NCBI RefSeq assembly: GCF_000003855.2
Contig: NW_003101664.1
Location: 744,878 to 808,877 of the forward strand
Reading direction: 5' to 3'
DNA from: Blastomyces gilchristii SLH14081
Taxonomy: Eukaryota > Ascomycota > Eurotiomycetes > Onygenales > Ajellomycetaceae
DNA: 64,000 nt
Part shown: one piece after another, positions 53,595 to 64,000 of the stretch
Position numbering within the stretch: position 1 is the stretch's first letter
Layout: each line of letters begins with the position of its first letter
The notes under the pieces: generated by a model
Told to the model about the DNA's origin: nothing
Seen by the model: only the letters and a program-made list of their open reading frames with translations
The model's database searches: none
Translations under genes and position numbers: made by a program

Positions 53595-55637
53595 CTATCT
53601 CCTCCTCAGCCTTGGATCCGTCGCCTCCTCCCTCCTCCACTCCCTCATCTCCCTTGTCCCCATACTCCCCAAACCTCCCTCAATTCTCCTCTCCCACCCT
53701 CCCAGCCTAATAACAAGACACGTCGCATTATCCCCATCAGCCCCCACCTCGGTTGCAAACGCCACAACATCCCTCGCCCCCTCATCTGGCGTCCGCGCTT
53801 CCTTCACCACATCCACGACCTCCTGGTCAGACATCGCTCCGCTCACCCCGTCCGTCATCAGCACCAGGAACGAGTACTCTGCCGGCCCCATCTCCACGCG
53901 CCGCAGCTCAGGTTCCGCAGACACCCCGATCCGCTTTGACCGCATGTCGCCAAAGGCGCGCGTGTTGGCGAGCCCGCTCATGCGCTCTTCGCCGAAGGAA
54001 TCCGTGACGAACGTCGCGGCGTAGCGGCGCAGCCGATTTCCTTCGATCGGGGAGGAGGGGTGGTGGTCTGTTGTGAGCGGGATGGCGAGGCCGGTTGTGG
54101 TGGAGCAGAGGAGGATGCGGGTGTCACCGACGTGGGAGACGACGAGGGAGGATGGGGCGGACGGATTCCAGAACGGGGTTGGGCTTGGGGTGGAGATCAT
54201 GGCGATGCTGGCTGTGCTGCCGCCTTTGAAGCGGGTGGGTCCACCGATGACAGGGTATGGGGATCGGCTAGGGTGGTGGAGGATGTCGGCTTCGTTGAGA
54301 GGTTTTTCGGCCTGGACGAGATCGTCCTCGTCCTGCTTGGCAGCTTGGGCGTAGATGAAATCGAAGTCTGCTTTTAAAAAGGCGTATTCGAGTAGTTCTT
54401 CGATTGTGGCACCGCTGTGTGCGTTTGATGCGTGGTGCTCACCAGAGTAGGCGAAGTGTGGTGGGCGAAATCGTCGATAATAGCCCCCTACTAGATTCTT
54501 CCAACTGAATACCAATTCCTTCTCCAGCTCTCCGATTTTCTGCCTATTAGCCCGCTGGATAATGGGCAGGTCACCTTGTAGATGTAATGTCTCTCTCTCC
54601 TTGCTGTTATGTGCTGAGCCATCACCATGACCCTCCATTTTCCCGTCCCTCTCTACAATAGAGCTACGGGGCCCCTTCCCCAAAACCCTCTCCCCAGTCT
54701 CAATCTCCTTCTTCAAACTCGACTGCATCTCAAAGTCCACAGCCGCATCCTGCACATACTCATGCAGACAATCCCTCAGAAATTCACTACACTCAGCCCC
54801 ACCATGTCCATCAAAAACCCCAAAATAAAACACCTGCGGGTCTCCACTCGCACTCTCCGCCCCCTTGTTCTGGTCCAGGACCCCTCCCTTCTCCCCACCG
54901 GCAGCAGCAGCCCTCTCCCCCCTAGCAGCCGCCGCCGCTGCAGACCGTGCCCCAATCGTCAACGACAGTGGTGCCCGCCGCGCAAAGGCTGGTATATCAA
55001 TCACGCCCGCTTGATATGTATCTTCATTGGTGGGCCGCGTCCCCCGTGCAGCGCAGACGCCGAAGTGGTGCTTCGCGCTACGCAGCGGGATGCGTACCAC
55101 GGTTGTTTCGCGCGAGACGCCGATGGGTGGCTGCACGGTGGCTGGGGAAGGGCCCCGTGCTGCACTGGCGGTGTGTGGTGTGGAAGCTGACCGGGGTAGC
55201 TTGTGATGAGGTCCTGGAGAGGCGCGGGAGTCCGGGTGTAGAGAGGAGGATGGGAGGTGGGTGACGAAGTAGTCGTGGAAATGGCGGCGGGAGCGGTCGT
55301 AGGCTCCATCATGTTGCTGTCGGCGCTGGTTGTATTGTGAGTGCTGGGGCTGCTGGAGTTGAGGTTGGGCCTGAGGGTGCGGCTGATGTTGGGGCTCAAC
55401 ATTGGTGCTATGGTGACGGCGTAGGAAAGTCGCGATGAAGCCTGAATTTGAGCACAATGTTTGGTTAGCAGGGGTTCTTTCTAAAGAGCTAGCTGCCTGT
55501 CGTCTGTGAAAAGGAAAAATATTTTTCACACAGAGGCAGGGGAAATGCAGGGGATATTTTAGCATTTCAAACGTACTGTAGCTGTCAGCCAGCGTCCAAG
55601 CGCGCACAGTTGCACGCTTTACTGCACCGGGGTTCAT
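53595..55637 (-). CDS. Mitochondrial-type PP2C serine/threonine phosphatase (Ptc6-like)
   Basis: A Mn2+/Mg2+-dependent phosphatase. Exons 55637-55577 and 55441-53595 give 635 aa; the 135-bp intron has donor GTACGT, branch site GCTAAC and acceptor TTCAG. PP2C motifs appear in order: HFGVCAARGTRPTNEDTYQ, YFGVFDGHGGAECSEFL (metal-binding Asp), VVSHVGDTRILLCS, GLANTRAFGDMRSKRIG, LVLMTDGVSGAMSD and GDNATCLVIRL (last metal Asp). The basic, hydroxylated N-terminus (residues 1-34, including FIATFLRRHHS) looks like a mitochondrial presequence. A His/Gln/Pro-rich linker and an insertion of about 100 residues between the DGHGG and GDTR motifs lengthen it. The motif KNLVGGYYRRFRPPHF made me favour the Ptc6/Aup1 branch over Ptc7, with moderate certainty. 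The unspliced frame is also fully open (680 aa). Confidence 0.88.
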   Translation of the reverse strand: MNPGAVKRATVRAWTLADSYSTFEMLKYPLHFPCLCVKNIFPFHRRQAASSLERTPANQTLCSNSGFIATFLRRHHSTNVEPQHQPHPQAQPQLQQPQHSQYNQRRQQHDGAYDRSRRHFHDYFVTHLPSSSLHPDSRASPGPHHKLPRSASTPHTASAARGPSPATVQPPIGVSRETTVVRIPLRSAKHHFGVCAARGTRPTNEDTYQAGVIDIPAFARRAPLSLTIGARSAAAAAARGERAAAAGGEKGGVLDQNKGAESASGDPQVFYFGVFDGHGGAECSEFLRDCLHEYVQDAAVDFEMQSSLKKEIETGERVLGKGPRSSIVERDGKMEGHGDGSAHNSKERETLHLQGDLPIIQRANRQKIGELEKELVFSWKNLVGGYYRRFRPPHFAYSGEHHASNAHSGATIEELLEYAFLKADFDFIYAQAAKQDEDDLVQAEKPLNEADILHHPSRSPYPVIGGPTRFKGGSTASIAMISTPSPTPFWNPSAPSSLVVSHVGDTRILLCSTTTGLAIPLTTDHHPSSPIEGNRLRRYAATFVTDSFGEERMSGLANTRAFGDMRSKRIGVSAEPELRRVEMGPAEYSFLVLMTDGVSGAMSDQEVVDVVKEARTPDEGARDVVAFATEVGADGDNATCLVIRLGGWERRIEGGLGSMGTREMREWRREEATDPRLRRR

Positions 55638-56964
55638 TTGAGCAACGACATCGACGGCGAGGGTGTGGTGTAGAGATAGAGATAGAGGAGGAGGAAATGC
55701 GGCGGGATTATGGGCTCTGTATTATTTATTAATAATAGTAATTAGAAATAACTAGTTGGTGTCTTGCCGGATTTCCGTTTATGGACTGGTGGTGTCTTCT
55801 AGTTTGCTCGGAAGGAAATAAAAAGTTGCAATGTTTTGTTGACTTGATTTGTCTCTAAGCTTTGTTCCGTGATGGTTCTAGTTAACTTACTTGTTTGGGC
55901 AAAAGGCGTGTTGCAGATAGAATATTTATGAGGACATGCCACAGTAACGTAACTACATATTTATACGTGTTCTCCAAAACGAAGGGCAAAAATAAACAAA
56001 AAATTCCAAAATAAACTAGAATGAAGCCAAGAAGAAACCTCCCAACAAAACAAGAACAGGTTAACCTTGGCTCATGTCACTGCTAGGCCACACAATGTCA
56101 CTGCAAGGCCAAGTTGCGGTGGGGAGATACTTGGCTTGTGGCTGGAGAACAGAACATCTCCACTCTCAGGCGGGGGAGAAGTGAGATTGAGCAATAAATA
56201 ATTACAGATGTTCCTTGTCACTGTACGGAGTATCCAGGATTAAAACACAAACTTTTTTTTTTAATATTTTTACCTATTTCTTATCATACAACAAGGGTGA
56301 TTGGACAGCAACGACAAAATTACTAACGACAAAGCTGATCGATCCACTCGATATCAAGTGTAGCGTACATGTAATGTACAGCACCTGCGCCACCAGTCAA
56401 GTGACGATGTTTCGCAGTGAAGATCATGGCATAGTCGTGGTAGAGAAACGGCATTCAACAGGGCAAGTGCAGGGGTCTGGACTTGAACATCGAGGCCGTG
56501 AGAAGAGAATTAAAAAGAAACAGAGCACAGCGACGATACATTAAGCAAATGGGGAAGCCTGAAATATTGGCACGTCAACATCGGATACCCAGATGGATAG
56601 ATATATCCCGTGTCAAATCCAGATTTTGAAAAATACACGACGAGAACAATTATTGCGATTTGGCACAAGGGGGCCTGGAAATTCAAAGAAAAACAAAAAG
56701 CGGGACAAGGGAAGGTGGAAAATGGTTGATGCATCCAACGGCACAGAGAAGACAAGAAAAGCAATCCTACCCACAGCACCAGAATACCAAATTAGAACAC
56801 ATGGCCAACTTCTTGAACACATTGAACGAGGGTAGTCCAGCCTGGCTCCGGATCCAAGGATAAATCGCCAACCATTGCCATCCATTCCCCTAAAACTCCG
56901 CATCGTCATTTCGAATATCTCGCCGTACCGTATGGTACGGTCGACGAAATCGAAACCCCAAACC
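55638..56964. other. Intergenic; possible last exon of the coiled-coil gene
   Basis: Promoter region of the PP2C gene, with one GTACGGAGTA motif at 56,223-56,232. A candidate third exon of the neighbouring coiled-coil gene lies at 56,889-56,792 on the minus strand. A perfect inverted repeat CCGTACC-GTAT-GGTACGG sits at about 56,924-56,941. Confidence 0.5.
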
Positions 56965-58541
56965 TCAGACATTACCTGCAGCAGTGGCAGCATCCATCGC
57001 GGGCGAAAGCACAACAAGCCCCATATTAACAATCTGCATCGGCTCATTCACTGGCGTAGCATTATTACGAAACCAGATCATCGGCGTAACGCTCAGCTTA
57101 ACGCGATGGCCCTTCTTCATCAACGTCTGCGGGTCGCGCCCAACCAACGCCGTGTCCCGATGAAACATCGAGTGCGCATCGAACAGGTCGCCGACGTCCG
57201 CGAAGTGGAGCTGGAACTCGTAGGGGCCCGAGAACATGGTCAGGGCGACGCTGTGCGCTTCTTCGATGATGCTGACGAAGTCGGTCCAGATGTTTGGGTG
57301 GTTGCGCTGGACAAGCGGGGAGATTAAGCGGAAGAGAGTGGTTGCGTGCTCGTTTTTGCGCTTGTTGTAGAAGCTTGCAAAGAGGGGTTTGTTGCGGATG
57401 CGGTTTACTTGGCGGCGCATGGCTTCGAAGAGGAGGGCGCGGACACTTGTCGGGGCGTCTGGAATATGATTTAAGTATTTAATATTGGTAAGGAGAAGGG
57501 GAAGTGGAAGGGGAAGGAGAGGAGGGCGAGAGATTATATATCTGAGGGGAGGAAACATTGAAGAACAGACATACCAGGATACAAGAGCGTCATCATCTGC
57601 CCGATTTCAGAGTCGGCAGTGGAATCGAAGCCCTTAACAACAGATATGCGAAGCACCTTGCTGGTAATATACAAGTTAATCGCCTTGGTCAGGAGCACGA
57701 AGCGCGTGGTTGTGTCTGTCAGAAGAGTAGACACCGAGTCTGGATGCGAAGCCTGCATCAAGTGCATCATGGTTTCCGAACCAATCGTGTTGTTGGGGTC
57801 CGCATACCCGGTTGGCGAGTTGATATACCGCTGGCCGAAGGCTTCGGATTTCTCGAACAGGGAATGGAACTTGTACCCAAAGTCCATCGCGCTGAGGTTG
57901 GTCTCCTCCATGATCATCATGCCTTCAGGTGGGTTCCTGGGCAGGGAGGATAGAGGGACGGGTTTCTCCTCGGCAGCAGCCTGGGCCCCAATGGGGGGTA
58001 CAAACGCATTCAAACGGTCGACTGCAGACATGGTGGGAACCGTAGCAGCGGAACTGGCATCAGCTGCGACATTTGCAGTAGCTTGATTATCCCCTGCAGG
58101 GTTCGGGGTAGGCAGATCCCCAAGCCCAAATTTGGGCGGCGGGTTATTGAAGACGTGGCGATAACGCGAGACGCGAGTTGCCTCCTGGCCATTCGCCAAG
58201 TGGTGCTGCGGAGTAGTGAAACTAAACGACAGCGCACGAGGCTTGGGCTTGGTGGAGGTGGGAGCAACCGTCTTGCTCTGAGCGCCGATGGCCGGCTTCT
58301 GCTTGTTGACGATGGCTTCCAGCTCTGCAATTCGGTTCTCCATTTTGCGGATCGCGTCGCGGTCACGCTGGCCAGCGGCACGGGCTTCGTCCAGTTTGCC
58401 TCTGGTATGCTGAAGATCCATTTCAGCTGCGTTGAGCATCCCCTGGAGCCGGTCGATGTGATACCTCATGGCATCATAGGTCTCCGCCTGGTATGCACCA
58501 GACGCGTTGGGTGCCATGTAAGGGGGTGGAGGGCCCATCAT
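56965..58541 (-). CDS. Coiled-coil protein of unknown function, conserved-looking C-terminal domain
   Basis: Exons 58541-57575 and 57458-56965 (GTATGT-CCAG) encode 486 aa. Residues about 20-85 are a charged heptad-rich coiled coil (YHIDRLQGMLNAAEMDLQH, then RKMENRIAELEAIVNKQK). A Pro/Ala/Thr-rich linker follows to about residue 200. The rest is a compact, mixed helical domain with hydrophobic segments (TRFVLLTKAINLYITSKVL and RALLFEAMRRQVNRI) but no transmembrane stretch. I do not recognise the family. The coiled coil suggests it acts as an oligomer or in a complex. An alternative model splices GCAG/GTAATG at 56,976 to 56,889 and ends at 56,792 (515 aa), replacing the last two residues (NV) with 31 others. 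An acceptor-like CTCTAG just upstream of the Met-Met start hints at an intron in the leader. Confidence 0.75.
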
Positions 58542-59845
58542 CTTGTTTTGGCTAGAGAAGGGGCAAGCTTGTCAGTGGACTAGGGGCGTCAGCAGCGTTC
58601 AGAATGACCGCTTGGGGTCGATAGCTGGAATTGACACCGGAAGAAACGCGGATAGGATACAAATATAGCTTGAAGACACGAAATCAATCGAGGGCAGAGG
58701 TTGTAAAGGAGGGAGATATTCTTGATTCAGACCACACAATCAAAGACAGAACTCACTCTTTGTTGTGAAAAGGAGAACAGCTAAGAAAGAAGACAGTTAT
58801 GTATCTTGCAGTAATTGAACTAGTCAAGGAAATGTGATGGAAAGACAGTGGAACTAACAATTGCTTAACCAGTGTCAAGCAAGATATCAAAGAAGCAAAG
58901 AAGAGATGAGATGAGATGGTGTGTTAAAGAAAAAGAAGATTCACAGATGACTGACAGATCTGTGTTGTTTGTTATGAAAACAGAAAGATGCGGTTGATGA
59001 AATATTGTTGGCTGGTTATCAACCGCATTGGATGTTTGTATTCTGGCATGCGTGTAAATATCATGATATCTGCAACTGTTGGCGTGGGAAATAGATAGTC
59101 GCCAGGGGAATTCAGAAACGTGCAAGCGGATCCCCTAGTGACCTTCATAATTATTGCTAAGAAGATGCAATGAGAAAGCAAGTTCATGAGAAGAGATAGC
59201 TTATAGCCTTTGCTGTAGATGGTAGGAGAAGAAGAACTGGACGAACGATTAAGAGAAAGGCAGGATAAACTCGATGTGATGGGCAATATCAGGAGAGAGA
59301 AAAGCCATGTTCGCTGATATATAGGAACCTCGAAGAGGTGATGTTGTGTGGAATGTCGGATGGTTTTCAGAACATGATAGAAGGACTGGATAGGAAGTAA
59401 GAAAGGTGGATAGTAAATAAATCAATTTGGAAACATGGTAATTTGTAACAACGCCCCAGGGCTGAAAATGATGCTCTAGCTACTTGCACTCTACAAGAAA
59501 AAAAGACTATTTGAATCAATGCCACAGATGTCACAATAAAAATGCAAATAATATGTACTCGCAGAAAAGACACAACACATACCACTGGTGGAGACCATGT
59601 CCTCGCCCTGTATTGGAAAGCATCGCTGGAATGCCATGTGTGTAAGAGAGGGTGAGGTTCCCGCTCGTTTCGGGAGGGGGGGAGGGGGGGAAATGGGAAG
59701 ACAAGGTCGATGGCCCTAGACAAAAGTTTGTCAAGGCTATCTCTGAAAAATACACCTACCCTCCATTTTTCATCCTTCCTCTCATTATATTTATGTTTGT
59801 TTCTTTTTTCAGGTTTGACCTAGTAGTATCCGTAAGTGACTAAAC
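58542..59845. other. Intergenic, no gene seen
   Basis: Probable 5' leader and promoter of the coiled-coil gene and 3' region of the splicing-factor gene. GA-rich purine stretches occur near 58,865-58,950. No coding region could be supported. Confidence 0.5.
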
Positions 59846-61814
59846 TCAGATCGCTTTGGTACGGGAAAAGAGGCTGCTGTAAACCGCATCAACCACGGGC
59901 TGCGCGCTAATCTGTCTCCCTCCGAAAAATCGTCCGTTCAGGCCCTTGATGGCATTCTCGCCGCCCTGGACTCGGTCGAACTTGAGATATATATCTCCTT
60001 GGGTATTCGGGTCTAGTGCAATGTGAACAACATGGCCGTATTTATCTTCGCATTCGGCGCGCACGTCGTCTTCCAACTCTTTGACCCAGGATTCACCCTC
60101 TTCCCTAAACGAATAGTTAGCATAGACTCAACACATTTGATTGCATTGGGTAACGGGAGGGAATCGTACTCAGCAGGGTCAAACATATTCCTGAGCAGAA
60201 CACATCTGCTTGCCATGTTCACGCTCACGGGCAGCGGCTTAGCGTTTATTTGCGGCTTGGGTACTTTACGTTTTTCGTCTGGGGTCGGCTCGACAGCAGG
60301 TTCATCTGTTCTCGCAAGTTTCCTCATCAATGCGTCTCTGCTATAATTGTTGAAGTTCACACCGGCAACATCCGTGTCATCTAGGGCGCTGGCACCGCCT
60401 GCCGCCTTGTCATTGTCTCTGCCTCCAGCTCGGTCAAAGTGACCGGAACCGCCGGCTTGAGCTCCACGACCACCATGGCCAGAGAATAACGAACCCTGGA
60501 AGTTATGATGGGCACCTTGTCCCTGGAATCGCTGCAATAAATTGGCGGTCGATTCAGGGGTAAACTTATCATTACCAAGACCAACCCGAATTGGGCGACC
60601 AGCCAGGTCGAATCCATTCATTTTTTCCAAAGCTTCTCGAGCTTGGTTTGGATCGCGGAACCTGGATATTTTTATTAGCAAGCAAAGAAAAAGAAAAAAG
60701 GCAGGAAGAGCTGGGAATGGTTGATACATACTGGACGAAGCCGTAACCCCTGCTGCGGCCCCCTTCTTCTTTTTGTAGCTGGACAAAATCAAGTTCGCCA
60801 AATGGTTCGAAAACTTTCTGTAAATCGCTTTCAGTGATGCTGAAATGGATATTACCAACGTACAGCCTGTGGAACGGAATCGAATTTTGGTTTCCGCTAG
60901 CGTTGGCCTCGGGATTGCGGGCCTGTCTGTTTTTCTCGGCTTCGGTTAGTTGAGCAATAATAGGAATCCCTAGAAGCTTTTGGCCAGTAAGCTGGATGGC
61001 AAGTGGGACCGATTCTTCATCCTTGAATTCGACATAACCGACGCTGCATGGAAAATTAGCAAGGTTCTTTTTATTTTTATTTTTATTTTTTTAATACAAA
61101 TTGTATAGCGGGGAAAATAACTCACCCTTTCGATCTCCCGCTCACGCGATCCTTCACAATCTGAGCTTCTTTGACCGGTCCGACTTTCTCGAAGAAAGCA
61201 ATGAGCTCTTTCGTTCTCAAGCGGGCGGCAAGCTGCTGCACAAAAACGGTTCGTCTATCGCGTTCATCTTCAGTAAGTTGGGGTTCAGGAGTCCTGCTGC
61301 GGCGCCTGCCAGAACTGGGACTTCTTCTACGGCCATCCCTATCGCGCTTGCTAGAGCGTCTATCCTCGTCACGCTCGTCCCGACGGGAGCGGCCGGTGGG
61401 TCTATAGTATCTGTCGTCGTACGGCGATCTAGAGCGGGAACGTGTAGTCCGGCCAGGCCCGCGATAGTAGTCCCCGCCCGACGATCGATACGGGTCGTCG
61501 CGGTCACGACGGGAGCGGCGTTTTTCGCTATCACGGCTTCTGCTTCTCTTTCTGCTTCTATGGCTCCCGTTAGCACTTGCGCGATCGCTCTTTGGGCTTT
61601 TCATTTCCTCGTCTCCATCGGCATCTTTCTCATGGCGGCGTTCCCGGCTTCGGTCTCGTCGCTTGCGCTCTCTATCGCGATCGCGGTCGCGACGTTCACT
61701 TCTAGAGCCGCTCGATTCATCGTGGCTTTTATCTGGGGTCTCTTCAGCTGGCTGAGGGGGCTCGGCGGGAGCGGCTGTGGACTCAAGCAGAGCCTCGACA
61801 TCGATACCTGACAT
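59846..61814 (-). CDS. RNA-splicing factor with RS domain and three RRMs (RBM39/Rsd1-type)
   Basis: Nuclear splicing factor of the CAPER/RBM39 group. Exons 61814-61126, 61043-60732, 60661-60170 and 60104-59846 give 583 aa with consistent phases. Residues about 35-185 are an Arg/Ser/Asp-rich RS-like region. RRM1 (about 190-270) has TVFVQQLA and, across the first splice, SKGVGYVEF. RRM2 (about 290-370) has RLYVGNIHF and, across the second splice, [10 protein letters not shown] Gly/Ala linker follows. The third RRM (about 470-575) starts [16 protein letters not shown], with an acidic first helix and a degenerate RNP motif (GDIYLKF), the U2AF-homology-motif type that binds peptide ligands. This order (RS, RRM, RRM, UHM) defines the family. 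The third intron is short (65 bp) and lies within the UHM. Confidence 0.92.
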
Positions 61815-62948
61815 GGCGAAGATACGTTGAATATGGCTGGCCCTCGGAAGGAAGGGGAGATGTAGGAAGAATTGTTCACTTTTATCCCGTTAGAGAGGAA
61901 AACGAGGAGAGTTAGGCGAGCGAACCCTTCTTGAACTAAAGCGCTATACAAAGGCAAGCCCTAACAGTCCTCCTATAACAAAATTCGATGGGTTTTCGAA
62001 TGATGTAGGTGCTATGAACGGCCCTTACTGTTGGTCTGGATGGATGCTGTCTTGTTTTGACGTTATCGTTGATATGCAGAAGTACGGAGTACGCGGCTGA
62101 TTGAAGTTTAAGATACAGGATCTCGGTCATGTGATATAGGTCGCCACCTAGCTCGGATTATGTAAACCCAGCATCGCCACGAGAGAGGCGCAAATCATTT
62201 TCTGCCAACATACAGCGTAGATACCATATGTGTTATATATATTGACAACCGAGAGGAATTCATACATGGACGTAAAAATAAGACGAGTTGAAAATCCGAA
62301 GATGTTTATTAATGCGCATTATTTTACGCGTTCCTCTTTTCTAAAATACAAAACCATCAGGTCCCCATAAGATCTCATGTAACAAGCCCTGTCCAACACA
62401 ACCAGACCGTACTCCGCCAACCCTCCGCCAACCAAAAATTCCGCTTACTACACGTAGACAGCAGTTTGTCATCAATTAATCACTCTCTATGCTCCATTTG
62501 CCTGTCTACTAAAAACAGCTCTAAGATGCGGGCGGGATATAAGAGCGAACAGCAAATGTGTCGAGAGCAAGGACAAGAAGCAGAAACGAAAAAGAAAGTG
62601 GAACAGAACTCAGAGCTATAAGAACAATGTATCCAGCCATTAAAGTAGGTAGAAGTAGAAAGTAGAGGGGGAGAATCCCCCAAAAAAAGGACGGAAGAAG
62701 AAGACGAAGGAAACTGTACAACATAATACAGGAGCATTTGTGCTAGTAGCAACAATGCGATGTGTAAGGGCCCATGGGGGGAATAATATGATTGGATCTC
62801 GAGCATATACATATATATACCAACTAGATAACTCAGAAGAAGAGGTGGAAGGGAAGAAAAGGCTGGCGGTGAGCTGGATACAGTAATTGTACCATCGAGA
62901 GTATGCGCGCAAAAAGAGGGCAACGTTTGAAATTAAAATTAGAATTAG

Positions 62949-62982
<34 letters not shown>

Positions 62983-63094
62983 CCTGACCAAAAAAAACCC
63001 GGTATGTGAACGGAGTGGAAATCATCTTTGTCTGAGCCTTTATAGAGGCGACGCGACTTTAATTAATTTGAATATGTGAGTTGTGTTGAGGAAT
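61815..63094. other. Intergenic, no gene seen
   Basis: Promoter of the splicing-factor gene and 3' region of SCS7. It contains GTACGGAGTAC at 62,082-62,092, GTACTCCGCC at 62,408, and a run of 28 A at 62,953-62,980. Frames on the minus strand at 62,480-62,923 are Ser/Phe/Leu-rich low-complexity. Confidence 0.55.
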
Positions 63095-64000
63095 TCATTC
63101 GACCTTCACGGGTTGGAGAGGCGGGAGTTCTGTTCCAAACACCCTGTCCCAGAAGCGGCTGGTGACGCCAAAGCCATTTTCGTAGTCTGCAAAATGGTGT
63201 TGGAGGTGGTATTTCTTGAGTTGTTTGTAGTATGATGGAAGACTGTAAGGAGGGCGGCGTGAAAGAATTAATTAACGTGTAAGACTTTTGTTAAAAATAA
63301 ATAAACGGGAAACTGGGGGAGAATTATTCTGAACAATAATAAAATAGAGCAAATACATACCTGCGATGGTGGAGGAAATAATGTGTCATGTCATAGCAAA
63401 CATATCCGAATACTCCTCCCGAGAAGACGGTCACGGCTGCGTACCAGTTATAGAAAAACACCGCCTTTGAGATATAGTAGAAGGGTGTTGCCAGTAGGAC
63501 GAATAATGTTGGGGGCATGACAAGGCGATATTTGTCCATGGGGAGGTAGTGGTGGATACCGTGTAAAAGGAAGTGTAAGCTAATTCCAACGCGATTATCG
63601 GGTAAATATCTATTTTCCATCCAGTTAGCAATTGGAATTTATATATATATATAAAGGATCGCGGGTAAATGAAGAGAAGTTCAATTGGAGTTTTGCATAC
63701 CCATCGACATGGAAGAGACAGCGATGCAGGCCATACTCAACCAGAGTCCATATGCACAGACCCAAAACCCAGTACGCAGATCCTATGATATAATTTTGCA
63801 GGCCAGCGAAGCCCACAGCCGTTCCGTAGGCAACCGCCGGATACCAGACCGATGGAACCACCCACCAAGCAGTCTTTGTCAATGGCTCGAGAAAATTTCC
63901 AAACAGAGGAGCGGATTCCCCGCCCTTGTAGTGTCGTGGGCGATGGACCTGTTGTAGATAGAAATCCTTGGTGAAACCACCGTACCACAGCTGGCCAAAC
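63095..64000 (-). CDS. SCS7: Sphingolipid fatty-acid 2-hydroxylase, 3' part (cut by window end)
   Basis: Hydroxylates the very-long-chain fatty acid of ceramide at the alpha carbon, in the ER membrane. Visible exons are 64000-63701 (partial), 63609-63361 and 63242-63095, giving the last 231 aa. LWYGGFTKDFYLQQVHRPRH and APLFGNFLEPLTKT are specific to Scs7/FAH proteins. The di-iron histidine clusters are present: HRCLFHVDGYLP, HFLLHGIHHYLP, HYFLHH and YHLQHHF. Four hydrophobic segments fit the known membrane core. Both visible introns (91 and 118 bp) obey GT-AG and restore those motifs exactly. The N-terminal cytochrome-b5 domain, expected in the full protein of about 375 aa, lies beyond the window. 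Confidence 0.94.

Noticed and set aside
53595..55637. Naming the PP2C gene PTC7 because of its stop-free intron
   Set aside because: The DGHGG-containing catalytic domain and N-terminal layout fit the Ptc6-like branch better; the intron resemblance is reported as a separate observation only.

Overview
The window is eukaryotic and reads as a filamentous ascomycete, most likely an Onygenales-type Eurotiomycete. That placement is an inference from gene structure (short GT-AG introns of about 50-430 bp), protein families and an AT-rich isochore full of mutated transposons. About 16 kb of protein-coding genes show standard fungal splice sites, CT-rich leaders and long intergenic tracts with microsatellites.

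Layout. Positions 1 to about 11,650 are an AT-rich, CpG-starved transposon graveyard. It holds a hAT-like transposase remnant, a tRNA-derived SINE-like piece, an older gypsy reverse-transcriptase remnant and, inserted into that, a structurally complete Ty3/gypsy chromodomain retrotransposon (2,881-8,617, minus strand) with two 313-bp LTRs and an ATAAG target duplication. There is a 295-base assembly gap at 9,247-9,541. Composition changes abruptly at about 11,650, where the gene-bearing part begins.

Genes in order: importin beta-1 (+), 40S ribosomal protein uS8 (+), a histidine-phosphatase-superfamily protein related to Tfc7 (+), a small secreted protein (-), a GPI-type cell-surface protein (-), a 1.2-kb internally deleted pogo/Fot1 transposon, a ubiquitin-like ERAD-type membrane protein (-), mitochondrial phosphatidylserine decarboxylase (+), a gene-free 5.9-kb stretch, an ENA-type P-type ATPase (+), another 3.4-kb gene-free stretch, phosphatidylinositol synthase (+), APC10/DOC1 (+), 3-isopropylmalate dehydrogenase (-), a mitochondrial-type PP2C phosphatase (-), an unrecognised coiled-coil protein (-), an RBM39/Rsd1-type splicing factor (-), and the 3' part of sphingolipid fatty-acid 2-hydroxylase SCS7 (-), cut by the window end.

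Most genes are unlinked housekeeping functions (nuclear import, translation, splicing, cell-cycle ubiquitination, leucine synthesis). Three lipid-synthesis genes (PSD1, PIS1, SCS7) and an ER quality-control candidate share the window, but nothing shows they form a cluster. The observations most worth following are an 11-nt self-primer match in the retrotransposon, CpG surviving only in its LTRs, a frame-preserving intron in the PP2C gene, the pogo element that lost its catalytic core, and a recurrent GTACGGAGTA-type motif found only between genes.
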